Source: Platanthera guangdongensis (taxonomy: Eukaryota; Streptophyta; Magnoliopsida; Asparagales; Orchidaceae). Taken from it: a DNA stretch of 64,000 nt. Within the stretch, counting starts at the first letter, position 1, and the number at the start of each line of letters is the position of its first letter. The notes beneath the pieces are model-generated. The model was not told where the DNA came from. It searched no databases and worked only from the letters and a program-made list of their open reading frames with translations. This document shows, in pieces, positions 47,051 through 56,961 of this stretch. The position numbers were made by a program, and so were the translations under genes. The stretch is from contig CM077149.1 of the NCBI GenBank assembly GCA_039583875.1, positions 20,969,194 through 21,033,193 on the forward strand, given 5' to 3'.

Positions 47051-47096
47051 GGGGGGGGGGCTAGTTCTTTAGTCGGTTCGTCATAACTCGCGCATA

Positions 47097-47511
47097 ATGT
47101 CGAACGCCGAGAAGATTCTTCGTGACAGTCTTGCTGCGTTGACGAGCGTCATTGGAGTCGCTAAACCAAAGCGACCGTGCAAAGAGGATGCCGCCGCCAA
47201 CTTACCTCCCCTCAAGAGAAAAAAAGGTAAAGAAGTCCAAGAATAAACCCGCCTCTGGCGATGATATCTCGTGGCCGCCACTTTCTCGCCCTGCACCCCC
47301 CACCAATAACCCCGTGCTATCTACCAGCACGCAGCAGTTGCTTAGTGACTTGGGACTCGACGAAATTCCCAATGTCGCCGTTTCTGATGCGAGTCTCCTC
47401 GACTCGCTTAACATCCCTGAGCTCGCCACTTCCATGGCCCCGAAACTCGCCTCCACTTTGGCATCTCAGCCGGTGGAAGTCGTCGACCTGCGAGGTTGTC
47501 TTTTTGCCTAG
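47097..47511 (+). pseudogene. First coding segment of unidentified gene in GC-rich block
   Basis: ATG 47097 (MSNAEKILRDSLAAL) follows a TATA box. The frame meets TAA at 47229 just after a run of seven A. Reading one frame over from that run gives a continuous K-rich then proline-rich sequence (KKSKNKPASGDD, SRPAPPTNN, LGLDEIPN, LNIPELATS) to TAG at 47509-47511, so a one-base indel in the A run is likely. No known domain recognised. It could be the N-terminus of a gag-like protein of an LTR element. Confidence 0.4.
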
Positions 47512-47689
47512 ATGATTTCCCATTCTAAGGGTTGTCTCTATTGCTTCCTAACCGGACCGTGATACTCATAGATTCTCCTACGGGGGGTTTGGGTGCGGCT
47601 TTGAATGTCGCCCCATTGAGCTCCATGTCGCTCGTCGCCCTTCCCGCCGGGAGGCAAGTAAAGACCGCGCACATAGTGCAGATAAATGT

Positions 47690-48739
47690 CGGTTCCAAAA
47701 AGACGGTCGGGCCTCGCTTCTCTCTTCGAGCAAGGAACCATCGTCGAAGAATCCTCCGCCGAGGAAGACATTGGCGAGCAAGGGTCTCCCGGCGAGTTCT
47801 GAGTTGCCTGTGAGAAGTTCTGCCCCTCCCGCCGCGAGTTCTGCGCTGCCTCCGGCGAGGTCTTCTCTGCCTGAGGCGAGCTCCTCTTTACCCCCGCCGC
47901 CGCCGCTTACCAACATCGCCACCATCCAGTCGGTGACCGTATCCTTGCCACCGCCATCGCCTCTGATCACGCCTTCTCAAGTTACCACGACGCGACTTCC
48001 TCCGCCTCCTCCGCTGAAGAATCCTCCGCCACCAGCGAGTTCGTCGCTCCCTCCACCTTCTTCATCACATCCCGCGGGTGTTAAGCCGGTAAAGCAGCGG
48101 CCGAGCTACTTCCCGCCAAGGAACGTGGACCTTGGACAAGAGGGGTGCGGGCGAGGCAAGGCAGCTGAGCTCGCTGGTGGGCCATCGCCAAGCCGACGAG
48201 ATGAGCCTGCGCGCGGATCCCCTTCTCGCTGATCTAGATCTCCTCGTCGATCCAGGTCCCCTCGGAGCGGTATGTATCGTTATTGATGTGCGCATGGTGG
48301 CTATGTATCTACGTCTAATTCCGGCGACTTTTGTTTGATGTCAGATCGGCCGGCGACTCCAGGGGCGGCCTTCATCGACACCATTGGTCTGCCGGGCATG
48401 GAATATCGCCGTGCAGCTGCTCGCGCTTACTTGGAGCTGGAGAGCAAGTTTGATCAGCTGGCGATCTGCGAGCCTCATCACCGAATATAATCGTTGGAAG
48501 TGCGGATGGCGAAAATGGAAGAGCTCAAGAGTACGCTGGAGAGCAATGAATCCCGCTTCCACATGGTAAGGGAGAATGATCGTCAGCTGGCGATTAACAA
48601 TCATCGCCTCCAGCTCGTTCTTGAAGAGATCGCCGGCATGCGAGCGAGTATGGGCTCTATTGGCAGGTTGTCGAGGATGGAGGACCAGCTGCAGCTTGGT
48701 GATGACGCGATAGCGGTGGCGACGGAGCATTTCCGGTGA
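47690..48739 (+). pseudogene. Second coding segment with candidate intron, coiled-coil end
   Basis: In the frame of 47771: a serine/proline-rich chain with repeated SSxLPP-like words, then an RS-rich end (SRSPRRSRSPR) interrupted by TGA at 48230. A GT-AG segment at 48270-48344 (GTATGT ... TTTGATGTCAG, 75 nt) would join it in phase 1 to RPATPGAAFIDTIGLPGMEYRR and a coiled-coil (KMEELKSTLESNESRF, NNHRLQLVLEEIAG), ending at TGA 48737-48739. One TAA near 48488 breaks the second part. The family is unrecognised. It resembles gag-type or plant-specific transposon ORFs only in general character. Confidence 0.4.
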
Positions 48740-49177
48740 GCACGCGAGATGGGTTGGGCTGGGCGACATCCACATCCTCCAGAGAGGCCTAGGCCATAGA
48801 AGTTTCTTCTTTGTATTCAGGACTCGCCAAACGCGGTTTCAATGGACTATTATTGATTGTCATATGCGATTTTGAATCTCGCATTTTTATCGTATAGGTT
48901 TCTTGTGTTGCTTTGTGTGATATCTTGTCTTGTCTGCGCCGCGTTTACATTGCATGTTGCGATAATGCTTTATGTGTTCTGCTCGTCCTACGTAGTGGAG
49001 CTGGCTTACTTGTTAATGCGCGACTTGGTTTAATACTCGCCGTAAGGAGGATATACCCCCCCTCTCCCGACACCTATAAATAGAGGGGGTAGGTAGGACA
49101 TAAGTGCGCTGTTGCGCTTTTGATTCTCTAGCTCGCGACTATCTGTTCCTGCTCGCGTGCTGCGACCTTGCCCTTAG
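48740..49177 (+). other. 3' flank of the GC-rich block gene
   Basis: No ORF. Contains a T-rich 3' UTR-like stretch and a second TATA-like site with CCTATAAATAGAGGGGG at 49073-49088. Confidence 0.3.
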
Positions 49178-49446
49178 ATTACCTTAGGAATAAAGTCTTG
49201 TCTATCTTCCCCCCTTGAGAATTTATTCTCAATTGGGAAGCTAGACAGGGTCTCATATCATGCCCTGGGGGCTTGCTTCAACTAATATAGAGCTTTCCTA
49301 AGCCTATAAACATAATCAGGAGTGTTAGGATTAACAAAACCTGATGGATATTCAACATAGACTTCTTCCCTTAAGTCACATTCAGGAAGTCTGACTCCAT
49401 ATCCATCTGGTGGACTTTGAATCCTTTGTGTGCAGCATATGCAAGG
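49178..49446 (-). pseudogene. Copia RT fragment J
   Basis: On the minus strand from 49446 downwards it reads [15 protein letters not shown], then with small frame changes EEVYV, FVNPNTPDYVYRLRKALY, LKQAPRA and NKFSRGKIDKTLFLR. This is the RT fingers/palm of a Sirevirus-like copia. The last motif is identical in copy G. It is cut at 49446 by the LTR of copy H, and on the other side by the GC-rich block. Confidence 0.7.
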
Positions 49447-49525
49447 TGTAAGAAATGAAAAAGAGCTAACTAAACTGTAAACTTTATTGCTCCAAAAAGA
49501 TAATTATTACTTAGTTATGCTCCAT

Positions 49526-49533
49526 TATTTATA
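49526..49533 (-). promoter_or_regulatory. TATA box of copy H LTR
   Basis: TCTATAAATAATGG on the minus strand. Confidence 0.55.
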
Positions 49534-49689
49534 GAAATCGGGGGAGATGAGAGTATTACAACAAATGATGTGGGACTAAATCAAATCCGCATGGCTTATA
49601 CTGTTTGACAACGTCAAACACACACTATATAGAAGAATAATAAAAACACCCAACAACACCAAGTGAAACCGTCAGTCCGCGAGGGAAGA

Positions 49690-50115
49690 CAGTTGGGCAA
49701 GCCGCCAGACCGTAACTGTGGGTTACCATCAGGCTGTAGTTGCGGCTAATCATCAAAGCAATGATGTGGGTTGCCACCTGATCGCATCTATGGGTAATCA
49801 TCAGACCTCTACTGTGGCAAACCTCCAGACCGCAACTGTGGGTTGACATCAGGCTGTAGTTGCGACTTATCATCAGATCGTTGTTGCGGTAAGCCTCCAA
49901 ACCACTAGAGAGGATTGCCACCAGACCGTAGTTGTGGTTAACCACCTGTCCGCTGCTGGGGCTTCAACCAAACTAATATGGATTCGTACAGACCGTTGAG
50001 GCTAACCTCCAGATCGCCATAACTGTTGTCCACCTTACCACAAGCTGAGGTTTATCACCAGTCCGCCAACCAGACCGCTAGGTTGCTGGATCAATCAGAT
50101 AGCTGCGGTTAGACT
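49690..50115. repeat. Degenerate 30-bp tandem repeat in LTR H
   Basis: Successive variants of a unit around CATCAGGCTGTAGTTGCGG and CCAGACCGCAACTGTGGGTT fill the U3 part. Confidence 0.7.
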
Positions 50116-50146
50116 CCAGTCCGCTCAGTCTCTTCAATCTTCAACA

Positions 50147-51964
50147 CTCACCCTCAAGATGGAGCATATATATCGACCATGCCCAGCTTGGTGGAAACCT
50201 CCTCAGAAGGAGTAACCGACTTGGTGAAGAAATCAGCTAGTTCTCTCTCTGAGGTAACAATTGGAGTGCAAATCTGATTTTTCAAAATCTCCTCTCTAAT
50301 GAAATGACAATCAACCTCAATATGCATCATCCTCTCATGAAAGACAGGATTTATTGAAATATATATGCCTGCCTTGTTGTCAGAGAATATTGGTAGAGGT
50401 TGATCATAACTCCCTCTAAAATCAAGCATAAGTGTATGTAACCACTTCAGCTCACAAGTAGTTAGTGCCATGCTCCTATACTCAACTTCCGTGCTTGAAT
50501 TGGAAATAAAAGCTTGATTCTTGCTCTTTTAGCTGACCAAATTTTCACCAATAATAGTACAGAACCCAGGTGTGGACTTTCTATCTTCCTTATCATCTGC
50601 ATAGCTCGCATTAGAATATGCCTCAACCTTCAAGTGACCCCACTTCTGAAACATAAGTCCTTTTCCTGGAGCACCTTTCACATATTCTAGAATCTTTATA
50701 GCCGACTGCAGATGACACAGCTTTGGTGCTTGCATAAACTGACTCACTTTTCCTACTGCATAGCAAATATCTGGTCTTGTGACTGTCAGATAATGAGTTT
50801 CCCCACAAGCCGTCTGTACCTGATGACATCCTTAAGAAGAGGTGAGTACTTAGTCCAACACTTTTCATCTCCAACTGATATCGAAGAACGAGCAGGTTTA
50901 GCCCTAAGGAGACCTGTCTCTTTTAAGAGATCCATTGCATACTTCCTTTATGAAAGAACAACAGATCGTGGCTTCCTAGATATTTCAATGCCCAAGAAAT
51001 ATTTCAGAAACCACATAACTTTAGTGATAAAATGATTAAGAAGATACTTCTTTGTCATATCCATACCTTCTTTATCATCTCCCGTGAGAAGAATATCATC
51101 AACACAAACATCAAGAACAACAAGACCGACTGATGTCTTGCGAATGAATAATGAGTGATCCACTACACTTCGAGAAAATACAATCAGCGAAATGACCTCA
51201 TTGAACTTGTCAAACCAGGCCCTGGGACTTTGCTTAAGAACATAGATTACCTTTAGCAGTTTACAGACCTGAGACTCCCCCCGAGCAACATACCTAGGAG
51301 GTTGCTCCATATAGATAGTTTCTTGTAAATCTCCATAAAGATAGGCATTCTTTACATCTATCTGAGACATTGCCTTGTCTCGGTTGATGGAAACTGAAAA
51401 GAGCACACGAATTGTAGTAATTCTTGCCACCAGAGTGAAGTTATCAAATAAATCCACACCATAAGTCTGTGTAAAACCTTTGGCAACAAGCCTGGCCTTG
51501 TAACAATCAATTGATCCATCAGGTAGAAATTTAATAACAACGACCCAGCGACAACCAACAATATCAGCACCTGGAGGAGTAGGAACAAGAGTCGAAGTAC
51601 CCCGTTTAGTAAGAGTATGCATCTATTCATCCGTAACAACCTTCCAATGAGGGATTATAAGAGCATCTTGATAGGAGGAAAGAATATAGTATCCTAGAGG
51701 GCCAGAGCAAAGATCCTAGATGAAGGAGAGAGCTTAGCATTAGATACCACAGCTTGAAGAGGATGTTGGGTGCCGGAGCGAACACCTTTTGAAGAGCAAC
51801 CAGAAGATCCAAATCAGACCTGTCTATAGTATCAGGCCCATCCAAAGAAGAGATTACTGGCCTGGGAGCTTGTTACAATGGCTTAGGAGAAGGAGAGACA
51901 TTAGAGGAGTCAGAAGGAGAAGAACTAGTATCGAGAGAAAGAGAAGACACAACAGGAACAGTCG
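50147..51964 (-). pseudogene. pol: Copy H pol fragment (RT-RNase H)
   Basis: Minus-strand copia. From high to low coordinates: an S/P-rich integrase-RT linker (about 51960-51800), RT with GCRWVV, KARLVAKGFTQTYGVD, QIDVKNAYLYGDL, LKQSPRAWFDKF and palm VDDILLTGDD (51622-50948), a frameshifted connection, then RNase H (DDKEDRKSTPGF, TCELKWLH, DNKAG, HIEVDCHFIREE) ending near 50154 before the LTR. Several stops and shifts. Integrase, protease, gag and 5' LTR are absent, cut at 51964 by gypsy K. The sequence is not close to the Sirevirus-like copies. Confidence 0.8.
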
Positions 51965-53035
51965 TGGAAAGTTATGCAGGCTCACACGTTTACACCGGTT
52001 GTTAACGGACAAACACAACTTTTCTCTTAATGGTTCAATTTATGTTCGAACAAAAACTTCAACGCAGCACACACGTTACACAATTTTATCAATTAAATGC
52101 CAATGTACGGGTAGCCAAACTGTTTAGGATCAAACAAAGCCTATAGGGCAATATTCTTTCCGGCTAAAAGGACCAACACTGTCTAATCGAGCGGTGGTTG
52201 TACCAGAAGAGATCTACCAAAAATTATGATTCGAAAAAGGTTGATCTCTCCCAACAAAAAAAACGAGGTTCACCAAGCCTCTCAAACTTAAGTGAAACAA
52301 GTATGAACAACAAAATCAATCGAAGAAAAGCACAAAAATTTCAATGTTTCAAATATCACGCTAAAGTATATCCACCACAATGAAGATCTAGAGGGAGATC
52401 ACACAAAAGTAGAAATGTTTCGTTACCCAATCGGAATGGACGATTCTGATTCACTAATATGGATTGCTCTTCAACGGCTCCACGGGAGTCATGCCGGATG
52501 GAGAGGAAACTCATCCGCCTTCTTCGCGTCATGCCAGAGTTGGTTGACCAAGGGGGGGATCTATGTTCCTTAGCCGATTTCTTCAAGGAGGGGGACCGAC
52601 TGGATCTATCCAAGTATGAAAGGAAGGGTGGCGATTTAGGTGTTGGCCGAAACTCTAAGAGGCTTGGGGTGGTCGGCGGCTTGGAGGAAAAGATGAAAGG
52701 AGTTGGTGGCCGACTTCCTTCAAAGGGGAGGAAAGAGGTGGGGCGGCAACTATAGGAAAAGGAGGAGGGGGATGAAGGGTGGCCGACTGTTTTGAGAGGG
52801 AGAGGAGGGAGGCTAGCCAAAATTTGAAAGAGGAGGTGGGAATTCTTTGGAGGAATTTAGGGTCCAATCTTCTTTCATGAATTCTAATCAAATGAACAAT
52901 AGTATGGCCTTATATAGGCTTACAAAATGGTTCGGCTATATGCAGACCAAAATAAAAATACAACACATGAAATTAAACATAACCTGAGAAAAATAGATGC
53001 TCTTAAATAAATGCAAATTAATATTAATAGGTTGT
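51965..53035 (-). repeat. Copy K 3' noncoding and LTR (gypsy, minus strand)
   Basis: Follows the stop of the chromodomain ORF. A TATA box is at 52909-52916 (minus). The transcript-start region CCCTAAATTCCTCC and GGCTAGCC matches the plus-strand LTR L at 63960-64000, so both are the same gypsy family. The left edge TGGAAAGTTATGC is placed at 51965 where copy H coding stops. The exact LTR start is not resolved. The minus-strand ORF at 52356-52820 is P/S/R-rich U5/leader sequence, probably not a gene. Confidence 0.6.
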
Positions 53036-53038
53036 CTA

Positions 53039-54781
53039 GTGCTGAGGGCGGTGATTGTAACGTCGCTCCACATGGTCACCACGGCGCCGCAAGTCTTTGA
53101 ATGGAGACGGAGAAAGATCTTCCGTAAGCATGCTGTCGCCTTCTTTATCAAGTTGGGTGTTGCCGTCTCCATCAATCCTCCCCCGCTCGAAAGTACTCAT
53201 CTCCGATGAGTTGGTCTGAAGGCACCTGTGCAGAAGAGCATCATCCAAAAGAGCAACCTCCGATTCAAGAAGCCAAGAGTCACCGAAGTCCGGACGATCA
53301 TGCCATCGAATCAAGTAGCGATGAACATTGCCAATTAGAGAGGAAAACAATTCATCTTTGAGGATCCTGTCAGGCAAAAGGTGGTCCTGGGAACCTGTGA
53401 AAAGCATTTGGCAATAAATGAGTAAAATTTTCTTCATCAATAGTCAACATCTCTCCATTGGAGACCGATGGAGAGAGCGATCCAAAAACAAGCTCACCCC
53501 CCAACCCATTAGAAAATGCAGTGGAACCAAACAGACAGTTAAATAATTCAAGTGGTGGAGATACATATGAAGTTAAATTAGAAATATTAAACATAGGGGA
53601 AATACCCCAAATTAGTGGTAACTCCAAAAGATATGTGTTTTCTCCTAATTTCTTTAAAATTTGAAAAGGTCCAGCTCACTGATTCACCAACTTTTTTATA
53701 GTTCCCGAAGTCATCCATTCAGGGATGAGATGCACCAAGAATAAATCGTCAATCTTAAATTCAGACTCTCTTTTATGGATGTTAGCATGAGCTTGATATG
53801 ATGGATATTGTGTGGTTAGCGCTTCATTAATGTGTTTATGCAAATTATGAACATGAGAGGAAAAATCCTGTGCAAATTGACTTGACTTATAAGATGGCAG
53901 TAATGGAATCACGTCAAGTGGCACTAGTGCTTTATATCCGTGCACGATCTCATCTGGTGATAAACCCGTGGACCTATTTTTTGAGTTGTTGTACGCTAAC
54001 TGAGCATGAGGAAGGATTAGGTCCCACGTACCCTTGTGGTCACACACAAGACAATGGAGTAAACTACCCAAACTTCGGTTTACCACTTCCGTTTGACCAT
54101 CTGTCTGTGGATGGTAAGTCAAAGAAAACAATAGTTTGGTCCCCATAATCCTCCACAGGGTCTTCCAAATATAACTAGTAAATTTTACATCTCTATCGGT
54201 CATTATAGTTTTTGAAACGCCCTGATACCCAACAACTTCCTTAAAGAATAATTTTGCTACATGTGACACATCGTTAGTCTTATTACATGGGATAAAATAG
54301 GCCATTTTAGAAAATTGATCTACTACCACTAGAATGGAAACATGACGTCTAAACGTGACAGGTAGGCCTAAAATAAAATCCATACTAATATCTTCCCAGG
54401 GAATGGCAGGAATCAGAAGAGGGGTATAAGTACCGCATTCGTTTTACTACCCTTTGCTAATTGACACACGCAACAACTTCCCACAATTTTATTAACCCTA
54501 GATTTAAGGCCTGGCCAGTGGAACTTATCTTCTAATAACATAATGGTCTTATCGCTCTCAAAATGTCCACCTATACCACCACAATGTAATACCCATACAG
54601 TGAAATGATGAAGGGAAGAACGATGAATACAATGCTTCAAATGTTCAAATAAATAACCGTCCCGAATATAATATGCTGAAATGGTAGTGGGAGAGTTTGT
54701 TTGAGTGGAATAATAGATTTCCTTGAAATCCGGGCAATTAACGTACTCATCCTTTATCCTATCAAACCCAATCACTTTCAC
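53039..54781 (-). pseudogene. Copy K gypsy integrase with GPY/F module and chromodomain
   Basis: Minus strand, N to C: H2C2 zinc-binding domain (HFTVWVLHCGG, CCVCQLAKG), catalytic core starting MDFILGLP with VVVDQFSKMAYF, TDRDVKFTS and YHPQTDGQTEVVNR (D-D-E). A GPY/F-like module follows (GPFQILKKLGENTYLLELP near 53650), then a chromodomain-like segment (RYLIRWHDRPDFGDSWLLESEV near 53320) and a C-terminal GDHVERRYNHRP. Breaks: a frameshift near 54400, a TGA at 53673, and a frame change near 53430. The chromodomain places it with chromoviruses, whose integrase is thought to target modified chromatin. Confidence 0.85.
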
Positions 54782-55170
54782 CTATAGCATAAACAATAGT
54801 AAGGAGACATGACTAAGAGCATCCGCCACACGATTTAAAGTTCCCTTAAGATGTTTAATTATGAAGGTGTACTCCTGAAGATAGGAGAGCCACTTAGCAT
54901 GCTTAGGGCTAACTTTATTTTGGCAATTGATAAACCTCAACGCCTCTTGGTCGGATAGGATAACAAATTCCTTCGAAATTAAATAATGTCGCCAATGCTG
55001 TAGGCACTGAATAACGGCATAAAACTCTCTATCATAATTAGAATAATTTAATTTTGGTCCCGCAGGTTTCTCACTAAAGTATCAAACAGGATGAACCTCC
55101 TGACTCAAAACACAACCAATACCGACTCCAGTTGCATCACAGGATAATTCAAAAACCTTATTAAAATCTG
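54782..55170 (-). pseudogene. Copy K gypsy RNase H fragment
   Basis: Minus strand from 55170: [19 protein letters not shown], then a TGA where relatives have Ala (PVAYFSEK), LNYSNYDREFYAVIQCLQHWRHYL, SDQEALRFI, KHAKWLSYLQEYTF and IKHLKGTLNRVADALS. Typical Ty3/gypsy RNase H leading into integrase. The upstream RT and gag would lie beyond the insertion of copy F, outside the window. Confidence 0.8.
55166..55170. repeat. Putative left TSD of copy F (ATCTG)
   Basis: Five bases before the TGTTGGAACC start of LTR F, inside gypsy K RNase H. The right copy is not in the window. Confidence 0.5.
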
Positions 55171-56682
55171 TGTTGGAACCCCACCTATGTTTAGGGTTGA
55201 TTTGAGCTAGGTTGACTATTAGGATTGTTAGATGACCCAATATGTAGAGTCTAGGGTCATAGGTTTTTATCAGGGTCAAGGTAAGTCAACAACCTAGATT
55301 GATTGGTTCTCACCTTCAGAAGACTTAGAGACAGAAGACCTCCAGAGAAAAGTAGTTTTTTAAGAGAAAGCAAGTCATTCGAAGATTAGCTGAACAGAGC
55401 TCAATGATCATCAATCTCAGATCGACGAACTCAGGTTTATTCTCTGAGTTGTGTTCGACGAAAGTCTAGTAGAGATCGACAAACTTTGATGTCACCTCAG
55501 TCGTTTCATCTCGACGAAAGACTATCTCTGTTCGGCAAACTTGGAGCTCAGTTTGGCAAGTTGATTTTCTGGTTAACGATCTTGGAGCTCAGCTCGACGA
55601 AGGAGAGGTTTCAAGTCGACGAACTTGGATCTCAGGTCGACGAGTTTTGCTGAGTTCGACTAATTTATCCCAGTTTCAATTCGATGAATTTGGATCTCAG
55701 TTCGACGAGAATTTACTGAGTTCGACAAATTTTCTCTCAGGTTCAGTTCGACTATTTCTCTATTTAATTTCAGTTCGACTAAGGCAGAAGATTTTCAAAT
55801 TATATTACAATATGCCTGTAATGCTCTGATAATTAATGTATAATATTCTTATGAATATAGTCGTTCCATGGTAGTATTAATTATGATTTTCGCAGAGTTA
55901 TTACCTGGCTTATTTTATTAGGACTGTTGAGGAAATTCATTAAAGACAAATTCTAGCCGTTCAACTCCCAGAATTTTTGCAGTCAGTAAAGGAAAGGAAT
56001 TCAAAATTCAAAGGATGAAATCTGCATGGAATATATAAGGATTATTTTCAAAAGATTGAAGTAATTTTTAGATAGCTGTGACAGAAAGAATTTACAAAGA
56101 ACTGAAAGAAGAATAACTCTCATACAACTCAAGTTCTTCATCAGTTTTTGCTTCAGGGCTTTCAAGAGACAATCAATCAACATCTGTCTAAAATTTTCCC
56201 AAAGATTAACAAGCCATCTGAAGGCCTATACCCTGAGCAAAGCTTCCATTCTAATGAACTATTCTACATCTCAGGGGGAGCTTTGACAACAACAGCAATC
56301 CATTATTCCTCTCAGAACATTGAGAAAGATAAAACAAAATCAAATTTCTTTTTACTCCACTGTAAAAGGTTTTCTAACTCCCTTCAAATGTTATCCCTTT
56401 CGTTGTTAAGTCTCCTAATCAAAAGACTTAGTTTATTTTTTGGGCACCCGATCAAAAGCTCAAAGGGTTGCTACATCTCCCTTGAAAATAGGTCTTGTGG
56501 TGACAGGGCACCTGAGCCAAAATATGTGGTGGTAGGGCAGCTGATCAAAAACATGTAGTTGATTCCTATTAGGGTGGTAGTAGAGTGGATGTACCCAGGT
56601 TTTTGGGGAACCACTATAAATTTCCTTGTGTTGTCTGGTTTGCCTTTACTTCTTTATTTTGTTGTGCTGTGATGTATATATT

Positions 56683-56749
<67 letters not shown>

Positions 56750-56866
56750 CCATTTTAATTTGCTATAAAAATAACTCAAAGTTTTTAAAACACTCTATTC
56801 ACCCCCCTATAGAGGAAAGATAAGATCTATCCCATTGGTATCATAACATATCTGATATCCCTTTCA
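55171..56866 (+). repeat. 5' LTR of copy F
   Basis: TGTTGGAACC to CCCTTTCA, about 1.7 kb. Decayed TCGACGA-type repeats lie at 55380-55790. A (TA)n microsatellite is at 56686-56746. The CACCCCCCTATAGAGG block lies before the end. Confidence 0.85.
56686..56746. repeat. (TA)n microsatellite, about 30 copies
   Basis: Uninterrupted TA dinucleotides inside LTR F. The ORF over it (repeated YI) is artefactual. Confidence 0.95.
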
Positions 56867-56880
56867 ATTTGTATCAGAGG
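56867..56880 (+). promoter_or_regulatory. Decayed primer-binding site of copy F
   Basis: ATTTGTATCAGAGG, one change (TTG for TGG) from the initiator-Met site of copy B. The sequence CATTGGTATCATAAC 33 bp earlier is a second, partial match. Confidence 0.7.
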
Positions 56881-56961
56881 CAGGTTAATTGGTTGTACAG
56901 TCTAACACCTGAATCAAAAGATCTTTGATAATTCCCATTAACTCTAGTGTCTTTTTATATC

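Larger units (their letters stand above)
46302..49177. mobile_element. GC-rich unclassified block, possibly an LTR-type element
   Basis: About 2.9 kb, clearly richer in G+C than both flanks. Three TATA-like boxes: 46653-46660 (minus), 47043-47050 (plus) and 49075-49083 (plus). The left edge TGAAGCCAGTA would read ...TACTGGCTTCA on the minus strand, compatible with an LTR end. It holds a proline-rich gene remnant (47097-48739). No reverse transcriptase, integrase or transposase is visible, so the class is undecided. Confidence 0.35.
49447..50146 (-). repeat. LTR of copy H (3' LTR, minus strand)
   Basis: On the minus strand it starts TGTTGAAGATTG directly after a purine-rich CTTGAGGGTGAG and ends CATTTCTTACA. 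About 700 bp. Contains a TATA box (49526-49533, minus), an AATAAAG signal, and a degenerate tandem repeat at 49690-50115. Confidence 0.75.

Noticed and set aside
47532..47813. Plus-strand 93-residue ORF in the GC-rich block
   Set aside because: Arg-rich alternative frame across the proline-rich segment; the frame of 47771 fits better with the downstream coiled-coil part.
49625..49945. Minus-strand 106-residue ORF with repeated ISRNYSLM words
   Set aside because: Produced by the degenerate 30-bp tandem repeat in LTR H.
52356..52820. Minus-strand 154-residue proline/serine-rich ORF and its plus-strand shadow at 52459
   Set aside because: It lies in the gypsy K LTR or transcript-start region and has low-complexity composition. 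The homologous part of gypsy L also begins as LTR.
56626..56823. ORF with a hydrophobic repeated Y-I stretch resembling a membrane protein
   Set aside because: It is the translation of a (TA)n microsatellite.
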